Of a stretch of DNA of 64,000 bases, positions 1-8,405 are shown one piece after another (position 1 is the stretch's first letter; every line of letters starts with the position of its first letter). The notes under the pieces were generated by a model, which did no database searches, was not told the origin of the DNA, and saw only the letters and a list, made by a program, of their open reading frames with translations. Source of the stretch: Phreatobacter stygius (GTDB taxonomy: Bacteria > Pseudomonadota > Alphaproteobacteria > Rhizobiales > Phreatobacteraceae); contig NZ_CP039690.1 in the NCBI RefSeq assembly GCF_005144885.1, positions 3,981,001-4,045,000 of the forward strand. The letters run 5' to 3'. Position numbers and translations under genes: made by a program.

Positions 1-228
1 GGCATTGACCGTGTCGCTGCCGAGGCGGTCTTCACCCCAGGACGCCTCGTCGGTCGGCGTCACGAACAGGTTCTGCATGACGGTGTCGGAGCGATTGTGG
101 AAGGTGACCTCGGGCGAGCGCGCCGCGGGTCGCTGGCGTTGCTGGGCGTCGGCGCCGGATATCGGCAGCAGCGCGACACAGGCGACCGCCAGGGCGAAAC
201 GGGCGGGCATCAGGGGGAAAAACGACAT
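1..228 (-). CDS. Small secreted protein, 5' part only
   Basis: The gene runs off the left edge; 76 codons from its ATG at 228 are visible. It opens with a signal peptide (MSFFPLMPARFALAVACVAL, cleavage probably after ADA near residue 29). The mature part contains VTFHNRSDTVMQNLFVTPTD followed by a SWGEDRLG motif. That pattern (aromatic strand, Asn, then a [FL][VY][VT][ST]P...SWG.D.LG block) resembles small periplasmic proteins common in alphaproteobacteria whose function I do not know. The same signal-peptide start recurs as a remnant at 16320-16367. The secreted nature is seen; the family is a judgement. Confidence 0.6.
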   Translation of the reverse strand, partial: MSFFPLMPARFALAVACVALLPISGADAQQRQRPAARSPEVTFHNRSDTVMQNLFVTPTDEASWGEDRLGSDTVNA

Positions 229-482
229 CGACGAGGAATCTCCACTCTCGCGTCCCATCCCAAGGCGGGGCGCCTAGTCAACATGAATTAGGCGGGGTCG
301 GTTTCTGCAGGATTTCGCCCGGACGTGGCTTTACCGTGGCAAAGCGACCGGACTGAAATCCGGCTGAAACCTTTTGTTCAGCCGCCGGAATGAAGGCCTT
401 GCAATGCGCTCGAACGTCCTCCTGAACAGCGTGAGCCCGGTTGCGATCAGGGCATTCGGCGCAATCGGGATGAACCGCCACA

Positions 483-1799
483 TTAGGGTTGGATGAGTGC
501 TTTGGCGACCGCCATATAGGCTGGCAGGGTGATCGGATCATTGACCGGATTGGCCGCTGCGGGGTGTGAGGCAAAACGCACGATCACCATTTCGGCGCGC
601 GGATCGACATAGATGCTCTGCCCGTGAATACCGCGCGCCATATAGGCGCCATGCTCATTGTGGCTGACCCACCACATGTTGCGATACGACCAGCCCGGCA
701 GCGTGGCATAGCCGGCGGTGGCGAAATGAGCCCGGTCGGCGCCGCGCTCGATATCCTCGACCACGGCGGCCGGAATGATCTGCTGGCCGTTGAAACGGCC
801 GCGATTGCGCATCATTTCGCCGAAGCGGGCGAGGTCGCGCAGCGTCGTGTTGAGGCCGCCGCCGCCTGATTCGGTGCCGATGCTGTCGACCATGAAGAAG
901 GCGTCGCTTTCCGCCCCGAGCTTCGACCAGATCATGCCGGACAAGAGATCGGCCATTGATTGATCGCCGACCCGCCTGATGATCCAGGCGAGCACCTCGG
1001 CATTGACCGTCTTGTAGGCGAAGGCCTGGCCGTGCTCGCCCTCCTTCCGCAATTGGGTGAGGAAGTCATAGAACGACCTGGGTCCTTGATAGGTCGGGCC
1101 GGCCGGCAGCATGCCGCCGGCGCGGGCATAGTTCCACACCTCGGCATTGGGATCGGCATAGTTTTCGGAATATCGGACGCCGATGGTCATATCCATGACC
1201 TGGCGCACCGTGGCATCGGCATAGGCGGTGCTGGCAAGCTCCGGGACATAGCGGGTGACCAGCGCCGCAGGGTCGAGCTTGCCTTGCGCGGCAAGCGTCG
1301 CGGCCAGCGTGCCGACAAAAGATTTGGTCAGCGACATTCCGATATGCGGCCGGTGGGCCTCGAGCGCGCCGAAATAGCGCTCATAGACGACCTTGCCGCG
1401 GTGCAGGACCAGGATGCCGTCCGCATAGGTTCCGGCCAGCGCCTCGGCGAAGGTCATCGCCTTGCCGTCCATGGTGGTCAGGCGGATGCCGCCAAGATCG
1501 CGCTCGTCGCGCGGCAGGGCGACGAGCGGGCCGTCGCCGCGCCAGACCGCCGACGTCGGCACCAGTTGCCGCATATTGCTGAAGGCCCAGCGGAGCGCCG
1601 GGAAGCGATAGCCGCTGCCGTTGTCGAAACGGACGGTCCGGTCGGCCGGCGGTGGAAAGCCGCGCATGATGCCGAGCCGGTTCGGATCGCTGTCGGCGGC
1701 GTTCGGAAATGTCGGGGCGGTCTGGGCGAAGGCGGGCGCGAAGCTGCCGACGACGAGGCCGGCGGCGAGGCCGAGGGCCGATCGGACATGATGACGCAT
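483..1799 (-). CDS. Serine hydrolase, class C beta-lactamase / NylB-like fold
   Basis: This 438-residue protein has a clear Sec signal peptide (residues 1-26, cleavage near AFA-Q), so it acts in the periplasm or outside. The penicillin-binding fold is marked by an S-x-x-K nucleophile motif (SLTK, Ser156/Lys159), a Tyr motif (Tyr210-Ser-Glu-Asn) and a late HGQSIYVDP segment that replaces the KTG triad, as in 6-aminohexanoate-dimer hydrolases and related esterases. Family members cleave linear amides or esters rather than acting as true beta-lactamases; the substrate here is unknown. It stands alone on the minus strand, divergent from the receptor gene at 2326. The start ATG at 1799 gives an intact signal peptide. 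Confidence 0.85.
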   Translation of the reverse strand: MRHHVRSALGLAAGLVVGSFAPAFAQTAPTFPNAADSDPNRLGIMRGFPPPADRTVRFDNGSGYRFPALRWAFSNMRQLVPTSAVWRGDGPLVALPRDERDLGGIRLTTMDGKAMTFAEALAGTYADGILVLHRGKVVYERYFGALEAHRPHIGMSLTKSFVGTLAATLAAQGKLDPAALVTRYVPELASTAYADATVRQVMDMTIGVRYSENYADPNAEVWNYARAGGMLPAGPTYQGPRSFYDFLTQLRKEGEHGQAFAYKTVNAEVLAWIIRRVGDQSMADLLSGMIWSKLGAESDAFFMVDSIGTESGGGGLNTTLRDLARFGEMMRNRGRFNGQQIIPAAVVEDIERGADRAHFATAGYATLPGWSYRNMWWVSHNEHGAYMARGIHGQSIYVDPRAEMVIVRFASHPAAANPVNDPITLPAYMAVAKALIQP

Positions 1800-2325
1800 G
1801 GCTTTGTGCAGTCTCGACGGGTTGTGGACGGAGAGGCCGGATCGCGGAATGCGTGCGTGGAACTCTATGCCTGCCTGTGAGCGATGCCAATTGCCGTGCT
1901 GCGGTCAGGCACGGCGGCCTGCGATCCCGGCTGGTCAAAAATCCTGTCCAGCTCGTGGGCTGTCCGGCGCGCCATCGGCCACCGCTCATTCGACGTTTTG
2001 CAACTGCGCGATTGCTTTGGAACGCACAGGCGGCTGGGCCAGCGGAGTGACCGCTTCAGACTGTCTTCGTTAAGTTATAGTCGTTCCAAAAACCACATTT
2101 TGCCAATAATAATACAATCTATCGGCGGTTGGCGAGTACAGTTTAGAATTCTTGAAAACAGTGAAGATATAAGATCGATGCTGCCACTCTGAAAGTATAA
2201 TAATTATAAAGTGAAACGTTGTCGCAGGGGCAAAATAATCCATGATATTTGCCAATTAGTTCGGTTTGCATGATTGTTTCTAGGTCAAGCGCCATGATAG
2301 TAGGCCGTGCCGACAGGAGATCGCC
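1800..2325. other. Divergent intergenic region, AT-rich toward the receptor gene
   Basis: No convincing gene is present. The left part (1800-2045) has the usual high GC content. From about 2070 to 2290 the composition becomes strikingly AT-rich, as expected for a regulated promoter region upstream of a siderophore receptor. An imperfect palindrome resembling an Irr box lies at 2142-2158, and an AGGAGA ribosome-binding site sits just before the receptor start. Confidence 0.6.
2142..2158 (+). promoter_or_regulatory. Possible iron-response (Irr/ICE-like) operator
   Basis: The sequence TTTAGAATTCTTGAAAA has a perfect left half of the rhizobial iron-control element (TTTAGAA) and, after a 3-base spacer, a right half matching TTCTAAA at 5 of 7 positions. 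It lies about 170 bases upstream of a siderophore receptor start, which makes iron control plausible. A single degenerate match in an AT-rich stretch can arise by chance. Confidence 0.3.
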
Positions 2326-4536
2326 ATGGCCCCAGCACGTTCCCGAAAGACTTATCCGATTGCGGCCATTCTGCTTCTGTCGCTCAGCGACAACGTGCTT
2401 GCACAAACATCGTCTTCTTCTGCCCCCGTGGAGCTTCCTCCCATCGAGGTGCAGGCCCAGACCGCGCCTTCACTGCCGCCGACAGGCACGATCGGGCAGC
2501 CGCCGGCGCCCTATGCGGGCGGCCAGGTCGGAACGGGCGCGCGCCTCGGCATGCTGGGCAATCGCTCGTTCCTGACGACGCCGTTCAACGTGACGGGTTA
2601 CACGGGAAAACTGATTGCAGACCAGCAGGCCAGGACGATTGCCGACGTCGTGCAGAATGACCCGTCGGTGCGCAACGACGTTTCGCCGTTCAGCGAGCGC
2701 GATGCGTTTTTCATTCGCGGCTTCTCGGTCGTTGCTCTCGACACCGCCTTCGACAGCTTGTTCTACATCGCCAATCCGCGCCGCAGCTTCACCGAAGGGA
2801 TCGAGCGCGTCGAAATCCTGAAAGGGCCCAGTGCCTTTCTCAGCGGCGGCCTCGCTCGTATCGGCGGCACGATCAACCTTGTCCCCAAGCGCGCCACCGA
2901 CGAGCCGCTGACGCGGGTCACGACATCGTTCGCCAGCCGGGGGCAATTCGGAACGCATATTGACCTCGGCCGCCGCTTCGGCCCGTCCAACGAGTGGGGT
3001 GTGCGCCTGAACACCTCCTATCGCGGCGGCGCGACGCCGTTGGACAACAATGCCATCGAAGTCGGCGTCGTCGCGCTGGGCCTCGACTATCGCGGCGAGC
3101 GGTTCCGCGCGTCGCTGGATCTGACCCATACCAGGCAGGATGTCCGGGCGCCGACGTCGCTGTTCAATTCAATTGCGCCGAATATCCCTATTCCCAGAGC
3201 GCCGAACAACAGCCTCAACACAGCGAGCCCGCTCGAATACATCGACAGCCGGTACAACATGGCCGCGGGCCGGGTCGAGTACGACCTCCTGCCGCAGGTG
3301 ACGGTCTACGCCGCGGGCGGCGTCAGCCGCTACTACGAGGACTTCCTCCAGTCATCTTATCGGATCACGAGCGCGACCGGGCAGGCGACCAATACGCTGG
3401 CCATTCAGCCCCAGGAAATTCAGGGATTGACCGGAGAGGTGGGTTTGCGCGCCCAGTTCGAAACCGGCTTTATCGGTCATCAGTTGAACGTCTCGGCCGT
3501 CCAGGCGGACAACCGGAACTTCCGCGGCGGTTTCAATCCGATCGCCCTGCCGAGCTGGGTCACCAACATCTACAATCCGATCTACCTGCCGCGGGGCTCG
3601 TTCCCGACGATGGCGTTGCCTCGCTCCAATCAACTGCCTCTGTTCACGCAGCTCACCGCGCGCAGCGTGGCGATCTCAGACACCTTGTCCCTGGGCGGAG
3701 ACCGCCTCCAGCTGACGCTGGGCGGGCGTTATCAGTCGATCGATCTGCGGAGCTATGTCACCCGTCCGGGGCCGACGCTCGGCGCGTTGGCGACCAGCTA
3801 CCAGGAGGGCAAGTTTACCCCCGCCGTCGCCGTCGTGTTCCGTCCGTTCGAGCGTCTCTCGATTTACGGCAACTATGTCGAGGCTCTCACCGAAGGACCG
3901 ACCGCTCCGCCGACGGCAGCCAATGCCAATACGGTCTTCGCCCCCACCGTCAACAAGCAGACGGAGATCGGCGTCAAATACGATCTCGGCACGGTCGCGT
4001 TCACGGCTTCGCTGTTCGAGATCCGGCAGCCGAACGCCTTCACCGATCCTGCCACCAACCTGTTTTCCGTCAGCGGCCTGCAGCGCAACCGCGGCGCCGA
4101 ACTCGTTGTGTTCGGCGAGCCCATGCCCGGCGTGCGGCTGCTGGGCGGCGTGACGTTCATCAATGCGGAACTGGCCAATACGCTGGGGGGCCGGTTCAAC
4201 GGAAACACCGCTCCCGGTGTCCCCGCCGTCGCGGTCAACCTCTACGGCGAATACGATGTGCCGTCATGGCTGGCGCCGGGCCTCACCCTGACCGGCCGCG
4301 TCATCTATTCGGGCAAACAATTCTACGACCAGGCCAATACGCAATCGATCCCGGCCTGGACCCGTTTCGACGCCGGCCTGCGCTACGTCTTCCAAAGGCC
4401 GGCGGGCAAGGACGTGACCATCAGGGTTGCCGTCGAGAACGTCTTGAACACGTCCTATTGGGCCACGGCCTCCAGAGGCTTCTTGAGCGTGGGCGCCCCG
4501 CGCACATTCATGGTCTCGACAACCTTCGACTTCTGA
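2326..4536 (+). CDS. TonB-dependent siderophore receptor
   Basis: A 736-residue outer-membrane receptor. The signal peptide covers residues 1-26 (ends DNVLA-Q). A possible TonB box follows (IEVQAQ near residue 43). The plug domain (about 80-200) carries DVVQNDPSVRND, the RDAFFIRGF block and GIERVEILKGPSAFLSGG, all diagnostic of FhuE/FpvA-type receptors. The rest is a beta-barrel ending in Phe (STTFDF), the usual outer-membrane insertion signal. An AGGAGA ribosome-binding site lies 6 bases before the ATG. It heads the iron locus and is followed by an ABC importer and a catecholate/citrate siderophore pathway, so ferric petrobactin-like chelates are the likely cargo (inference). Confidence 0.93.
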   Translation: MAPARSRKTYPIAAILLLSLSDNVLAQTSSSSAPVELPPIEVQAQTAPSLPPTGTIGQPPAPYAGGQVGTGARLGMLGNRSFLTTPFNVTGYTGKLIADQQARTIADVVQNDPSVRNDVSPFSERDAFFIRGFSVVALDTAFDSLFYIANPRRSFTEGIERVEILKGPSAFLSGGLARIGGTINLVPKRATDEPLTRVTTSFASRGQFGTHIDLGRRFGPSNEWGVRLNTSYRGGATPLDNNAIEVGVVALGLDYRGERFRASLDLTHTRQDVRAPTSLFNSIAPNIPIPRAPNNSLNTASPLEYIDSRYNMAAGRVEYDLLPQVTVYAAGGVSRYYEDFLQSSYRITSATGQATNTLAIQPQEIQGLTGEVGLRAQFETGFIGHQLNVSAVQADNRNFRGGFNPIALPSWVTNIYNPIYLPRGSFPTMALPRSNQLPLFTQLTARSVAISDTLSLGGDRLQLTLGGRYQSIDLRSYVTRPGPTLGALATSYQEGKFTPAVAVVFRPFERLSIYGNYVEALTEGPTAPPTAANANTVFAPTVNKQTEIGVKYDLGTVAFTASLFEIRQPNAFTDPATNLFSVSGLQRNRGAELVVFGEPMPGVRLLGGVTFINAELANTLGGRFNGNTAPGVPAVAVNLYGEYDVPSWLAPGLTLTGRVIYSGKQFYDQANTQSIPAWTRFDAGLRYVFQRPAGKDVTIRVAVENVLNTSYWATASRGFLSVGAPRTFMVSTTFDF

Positions 4537-4722
4537 CCTGCCGGTTCGCGTGTTGCCGGGCCGTTGCTTCCAACAGTCCGGCGCCCTCCTTCAGCTTCGA
4601 ATTCTTGCTTCGTTTCGAACTCCTGTTCAGTTCCGGAATCCTGGCCGATGACGATGCTCACCAGAAATCCGCTTGATCGCATCGAGACCGACACGTCCGT
4701 TTCGAACCGTCGGCTCGTCGGT

Positions 4723-5841
4723 ATGGCCATGAGCTGCCTTCGCCGCGTTGCTGCGGTGCTGTTGCTCGCCGCCGTGCCGGCAGTGGCTTCGGCGGCGGAG
4801 GTCGTCGACCTCGCGGGGCGGCGGCTTCAGATCCCTGATCGGGTCGAGCGCATCATCATCGGCGAGGGGCGCTACATCCCCACGCTCGCGATCCTCGACC
4901 GGGAGAACCCGATCGGCCGTCTCGTCGGGATGTTGGGCGACTACGAGGACATCGACCCGGCCAACTATGCCCGTTACCGCGCCCGCTTTCCTGATATCGA
5001 CAAGGTCCAGCGCATCGGCCGCAGCGCGCGCGACAGCTTCAGCGTCGAGCAGGCCATCGCCGCCCGGCCCCAGGTGGCGATCTTCGGCCTCGGCGGTCAT
5101 GGACCGGGAACACGGTCGACGGAGGTGATCCGCGCCCTCGAGGCCGCCGGCGTCGTCATCGTCTTCATCGATTTCCGCAGCGATCCGCTCGTCAACACGC
5201 CGCGTTCGCTCGAACTGCTCGGCAAGGTTCTCGGCCAGGAGGCCCGGGCTGCCGAATTCCTGTCGGCCTGGCGCGCGGCCCTCGCGACCGTCACCGAGCG
5301 CCTCGCGCGCGAAAAACCGACCCTGACCCGCGTCTTCGTCGAGAGCCGCGTGGGTCTCGGCAGAGGCTGCTGCGAGACCATGACCCGCGGCATGATGGGG
5401 CGCTTCGTCACCGCCGCCGGCGGCGTCAACGTGGCCGACGCCATCCTGCCCGGCGAGGCCGGCGTGGTCAGCCTCGAATGGCTCATCGCCAATCCGCCTG
5501 ACGTCTATATCGGCACTGCGATCGGCAGCGGCCTGCGTGACGAGGCATCGTGGCTGGCCTTGGGCGCTGGTGTCACCGAGGCGGCGGCCCGTACGCGCCT
5601 TGCCGCCTCGCTCGCCCGGCCGGGCATTGCCGACCTCCCCGCCATCAGGGAAGGGCGGGCGCACGCCATCTGGCATCACTTTTACAATTCGCCCTTTAAT
5701 GTCGCCGCGGTTCAGGCCTTCGCGAAATGGCTGCATCCCGCGCTTTTCGCAGATCTCGACCCCGACGGCCTGCTCGCCGACTTCCACAGCCGGTTCCAGC
5801 CGTTCCCGCTCGACGGGGCCTACTGGGTGAGCCGCAAATGA
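4723..5841 (+). CDS. Iron-siderophore ABC transporter substrate-binding protein
   Basis: A periplasmic binding protein of the FecB/TroA-like (Peripla_BP_2) type. Starting at ATG 4723 gives a compact signal peptide (about 25 residues, cleavage near ASA-AE) and a 372-residue protein; an upstream ATG at 4648 with a CGGAA ribosome-binding site would add 25 residues and is a real alternative. The mature start EVVDLAGRRLQIPDRVERII is the classic first strand of these proteins, followed by RPQVAIFGLGGHG and a C-terminal lobe containing NPPDVYIGTA. It lies after the receptor and is joined by an ATGA overlap (5838) to a mini-ORF that leads into the permease. Role inferred: delivery of the ferric siderophore to the FecCD-type permease. 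Confidence 0.87.
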   Translation: MAMSCLRRVAAVLLLAAVPAVASAAEVVDLAGRRLQIPDRVERIIIGEGRYIPTLAILDRENPIGRLVGMLGDYEDIDPANYARYRARFPDIDKVQRIGRSARDSFSVEQAIAARPQVAIFGLGGHGPGTRSTEVIRALEAAGVVIVFIDFRSDPLVNTPRSLELLGKVLGQEARAAEFLSAWRAALATVTERLAREKPTLTRVFVESRVGLGRGCCETMTRGMMGRFVTAAGGVNVADAILPGEAGVVSLEWLIANPPDVYIGTAIGSGLRDEASWLALGAGVTEAAARTRLAASLARPGIADLPAIREGRAHAIWHHFYNSPFNVAAVQAFAKWLHPALFADLDPDGLLADFHSRFQPFPLDGAYWVSRK

Positions 5842-5969
5842 CCGGGACCCATGCGGCGCTTCCCGATGTCGAATTCGATCCGCAGGGCTGCCGCACGTGC
5901 TGCCCCCACGGGTCTCGCCCCTCGGGATTGCGCGCCGCCGCAGTCTGCGCGCGCGGCGCGCACGCATGA
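5838..5969 (+). CDS. 43-residue Cys-containing ORF coupled to both neighbours
   Basis: This short reading frame begins in an ATGA overlap with the stop of the binding-protein gene and ends in another ATGA overlap with the permease start at 5966. A ribosome reading the operon could therefore pass through it. The peptide (MTGTHAALPDVEFDPQGCRT... then CCPHG) has four Cys residues at 18, 21, 22 and 37 (C-x2-C-C then one more) and no membrane segment. I do not recognise a family. It could be a genuine small protein, a translational coupling device, or simply the spacer between two genes. Codon use is ordinary for the window. Confidence 0.4.
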   Translation: MTGTHAALPDVEFDPQGCRTCCPHGSRPSGLRAAAVCARGAHA

Positions 5970-7108
5970 CGGAACCAGCGCATGACGCGGCCCGGACAAT
6001 TCTCGGCGGTGCTACCCGTCATGGCGGGGTAGCTGTGAGCCCGCCGCCGTCGCACATCGCGCTTTCCGAAGCCGGCGAGCGTCTGCTGACGCTCTATGCG
6101 GCCCAGCTCCGCAAACGGGTACTCATTGTCGTCGCCCTGTTGGCTGCTGCCGTCATGGGCCTCTTCCTCGACCTGACGACCGGTCCTTCCGGGCTGCCGT
6201 TCAGCCAGACCTGGGCCGCCCTGACCGGGGCTCCCGAGGCTGGCCGCGCGGCCGAGGTTATCGTCTGGCACGTCCGCCTGCCGATCGCCGTGATGGCGAT
6301 CCTCGTCGGGATCGCGCTCTCGCTCGCCGGCGCAGAGATGCAGACCATCCTCGACAATCCGCTCGCCAGCCCCTTCACCCTCGGCGTCTCGGCGGCCGCG
6401 TCCGTTGGCGCGGCGCCGACGATCGTGCTCGGCTTGAGCCTGCCCTATCTGCCTGCCGGCCTCGCCGTGGCGGGCAACGCCTTTCTGTTCGCCTTCGGAT
6501 CGGTGCTCCTGCTCCAGGCGTTGGCGCGCCGGAGCGAGGGCGGGCCCTATCTGCTGGTGCTCTTCGGGGTCGGGCTCGTCTTTGCCTTCAACGCGCTGCT
6601 CGCCCTGGTGCAGTTCCTTGGATCGGCGGAAGCGCTCCAGGAACTCGCCTTCTGGACGATGGGCAGCCTCGCGCGTGCCGATTGGACGGCGATCGCGATC
6701 CTGGCCTCGGTGGTTGCAATCATCGTTCCCTGCTCGTTCGCCGCTTCCAGCAGCCTGAACGCGCTGCGCCTGGGCAACGACCGGGCGGCGAGCTACGGCA
6801 TCGACGTTGCGCGCCTGCGCTTCCTGTCGCTGCTGCGGTCGAGCCTGCTCGCCGCGACGGCCGTCGCCTTCGTCGGCACAATCGGTTTCGTCGGGCTCGT
6901 CGGGCCTCATATTGCCCGCATGCTGATCGGCGAGGACCACCGCTTCTTCCTGCCGACTGCAGCGTTGACGGGTGCCGTGGTCATGTCGTTTGCCTCGGTC
7001 GCCAGCAAGCTGGTCGTCACCGGCGCGCTGCTGCCGGTGGGGATCGTCACATCGCTGGTCGGACTGCCGGTCTTCTTCATCCTGATCATGCGGCAGCGGC
7101 GCAGATGA
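5966..7108 (+). CDS. Iron-siderophore ABC transporter permease, FecCD/BtuC family
   Basis: A multi-spanning inner-membrane protein of 380 residues from ATG 5966; a GTG at 6034 would remove a poorly hydrophobic N-terminus and is also possible. Family hallmarks include RLPIAVMAILVGIALSLAGA (the first coupling region), LASPFTLGVSAAASVGAA, and a C-terminal GFVGLVGPHIAR block followed by RMLIGEDHRFFLPTAAL, matching FecC/FecD/FepD. The stop overlaps an ATG (7105) inside a 68-bp tandem duplication. Only one permease gene is present, so the channel is probably a homodimer. Confidence 0.92.
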   Translation: MTEPAHDAARTILGGATRHGGVAVSPPPSHIALSEAGERLLTLYAAQLRKRVLIVVALLAAAVMGLFLDLTTGPSGLPFSQTWAALTGAPEAGRAAEVIVWHVRLPIAVMAILVGIALSLAGAEMQTILDNPLASPFTLGVSAAASVGAAPTIVLGLSLPYLPAGLAVAGNAFLFAFGSVLLLQALARRSEGGPYLLVLFGVGLVFAFNALLALVQFLGSAEALQELAFWTMGSLARADWTAIAILASVVAIIVPCSFAASSSLNALRLGNDRAASYGIDVARLRFLSLLRSSLLAATAVAFVGTIGFVGLVGPHIARMLIGEDHRFFLPTAALTGAVVMSFASVASKLVVTGALLPVGIVTSLVGLPVFFILIMRQRRR

Positions 7109-7220
7109 CGAACGCTCCGGAAGCACTCGTGATCGGCGATCTGAGCGTCGGCATCATGCGGCAGCGGCGCAGATGACGAACGCTCCGGAAGCACTCGTGA
7201 TCGGCGATCTGAGCGTCGGC
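7085..7220 (+). repeat. Exact 68-bp tandem duplication across permease/ATPase junction
   Basis: Bases 7085-7152 and 7153-7220 are identical; the bases on either side differ (g/c before, a/t after), so the unit is exactly 68 bp. It holds the last seven codons of the permease, its stop codon, and the first sixteen codons of the ATPase. The first copy ends the permease; the second starts the working ATPase. Because 68 is not a multiple of three, no fused protein forms; instead a 23-codon mini-ORF (7105-7176) is created, bounded by ATGA overlaps on both sides. Confidence 0.97.
7105..7176 (+). pseudogene. Duplicated 5' end of the ATPase gene, 23-codon mini-ORF
   Basis: From the ATG overlapping the permease stop, the reading frame encodes the first sixteen residues of the ATPase (MTNAPEALVIGDLSVG) and then runs into the duplicated permease tail (IMRQRRR), stopping at TGA 7174-7176. 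That stop overlaps the ATG of the full-length ATPase at 7173. It is a by-product of the tandem duplication and probably now serves only to carry ribosomes to the second start. Confidence 0.7.
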
Positions 7221-7994
7221 TATCCCGGACGGCCGGTCGTCGAGGGCTTCAGTCTCGCGCCGATCGCGCCGGGCAGCGTGACCGCCATTGTCGGTCCGAA
7301 CGCCGCCGGCAAGTCGACCTTGCTGCGCGGTCTCGCAGGCCTCTTGCCCGTCACCGGCTCGATACGGATCGGCCTGGTCGAACTTGCCGGTGCCGTCAGG
7401 CGCGAGCGGGCGCGCTATGTCGGCTTCATGCCCCAGAGCCTTCCGGCCGACGCACGGCTGAACGTCTTGGAAGCGGTGATCGCGGCGCTCGCGGTCAGTG
7501 CGTTCGACGGTTCCGCCCGGTCGCGGGTGGAGACACGGCGGCAGGCCATGGCCGTCCTGGAGCGGCTCAGCATCGGAGAGTTGGCGCTCGAGCCACTCGA
7601 TGCTCTCTCGGGCGGGCAACGCCAGCTCGTCAGCCTTGCTCAGGCCATCATACGGGAACCGGTCATCCTGCTGCTGGACGAGCCGACGAGCGCGCTTGAT
7701 CTCCGCCATCAGGTGCAGGTGATGCGGATCGTCCGCGATCTCGCCGATGGCGGGGTCATCGTGGTCGCGGTCCTGCACGATCTCGCGCTCGCGGCGCGTT
7801 GGGCTGATCGGGTGGCCGTGCTCGGTCGCGGCGCACTCGTTGCCGAGGGAGCGCCGCAGGCCGTGCTGACGCCACGATTGCTCGCCGACGTCTACGGCAT
7901 TGTCGCCCGGGTGGAGCCGTGCTCGGCCGGCACCTTGCAGATCATCGTCGACGGGCTGGATGAGGACAGGAGTGCCCGGCAATGGCCGACATGA
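7173..7994 (+). CDS. Iron-siderophore ABC transporter ATP-binding protein
   Basis: A 273-residue cytoplasmic ATPase of the FecE/FepC type. Walker A is GPNAAGKST (about residue 39), the ABC signature is LSGGQRQLVSLAQA and Walker B is VILLLDEPTSALD, with the switch His in VAVLHDLALAAR. It completes the importer with the FecCD permease and the binding protein. The start is the second of two identical candidate starts created by the 68-bp duplication; only this copy reads into the full protein. The last gene of the uptake block, it is followed by a 411-bp gap before the biosynthesis genes. Confidence 0.95.
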   Translation: MTNAPEALVIGDLSVGYPGRPVVEGFSLAPIAPGSVTAIVGPNAAGKSTLLRGLAGLLPVTGSIRIGLVELAGAVRRERARYVGFMPQSLPADARLNVLEAVIAALAVSAFDGSARSRVETRRQAMAVLERLSIGELALEPLDALSGGQRQLVSLAQAIIREPVILLLDEPTSALDLRHQVQVMRIVRDLADGGVIVVAVLHDLALAARWADRVAVLGRGALVAEGAPQAVLTPRLLADVYGIVARVEPCSAGTLQIIVDGLDEDRSARQWPT

Positions 7995-8405
7995 TCGCAC
8001 GATCTGTTGATCACGCCCCGGTCAACGGGTCGCTGCCGGGTCAATCTGGCGGGATAAAGGACCGCTCGGCCGGATCTCCAACGATTGACAAGCGGCCTCG
8101 AATACGCAAAAATATGAGTAATATCAGTACTTTATATCAAATCTAAACTGTACGATTCCAAATTGCGAGTTGGAAGGCGTTCATGCATTTTTTCCCTGAA
8201 GGATGGCGTCTCGATATGGCGCGCGGACGGGCCGGCTCCGCTGGTCGCAGAGCGCTTCCGCCGCTCGTCCGGTCCATGCCGTTGAGGCGCGCCGGCGCAA
8301 CATTGGCCCGCCGCGGACGGGCCACGGGGCAGGCCTCTTTGCTCTAGCTGCAGCGTCTCGCGGCAAATCCGGCCGCGACCAAAGTGCGAACGAGGTTCGG
8401 TCGTC
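7995..8405. other. Intergenic region upstream of the siderophore synthesis genes
   Basis: No gene is supported here. A short AT-rich patch (about 8098-8168) stands out against GC-rich flanks and is the best place for the promoter of the biosynthetic operon; it contains loosely palindromic AT-rich elements but no operator I can name with confidence. A GAGG ribosome-binding site lies about a dozen bases before the ATG at 8406. I see no clear terminator for the ATPase gene, so read-through from the uptake genes is possible. Confidence 0.5.

Noticed and set aside
4627-5967. 446-codon open frame on the minus strand under the binding-protein gene
   Set aside because: Arg/Gly/Asp-rich composition without any domain, opposite a clear family gene; typical of GC-rich antisense frames. 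The same holds for long antisense frames at 9949-13047, 20459-23050 and 31630-33645.
7105-7176. Mini-ORF as an independent small gene
   Set aside because: It is fully explained as the duplicated start of the ATPase joined to the duplicated permease tail.
8124-8137. TGA-N6-TCA pattern as a RirA operator
   Set aside because: The spacing does not fit the RirA element I know, and such six-base matches are common by chance.
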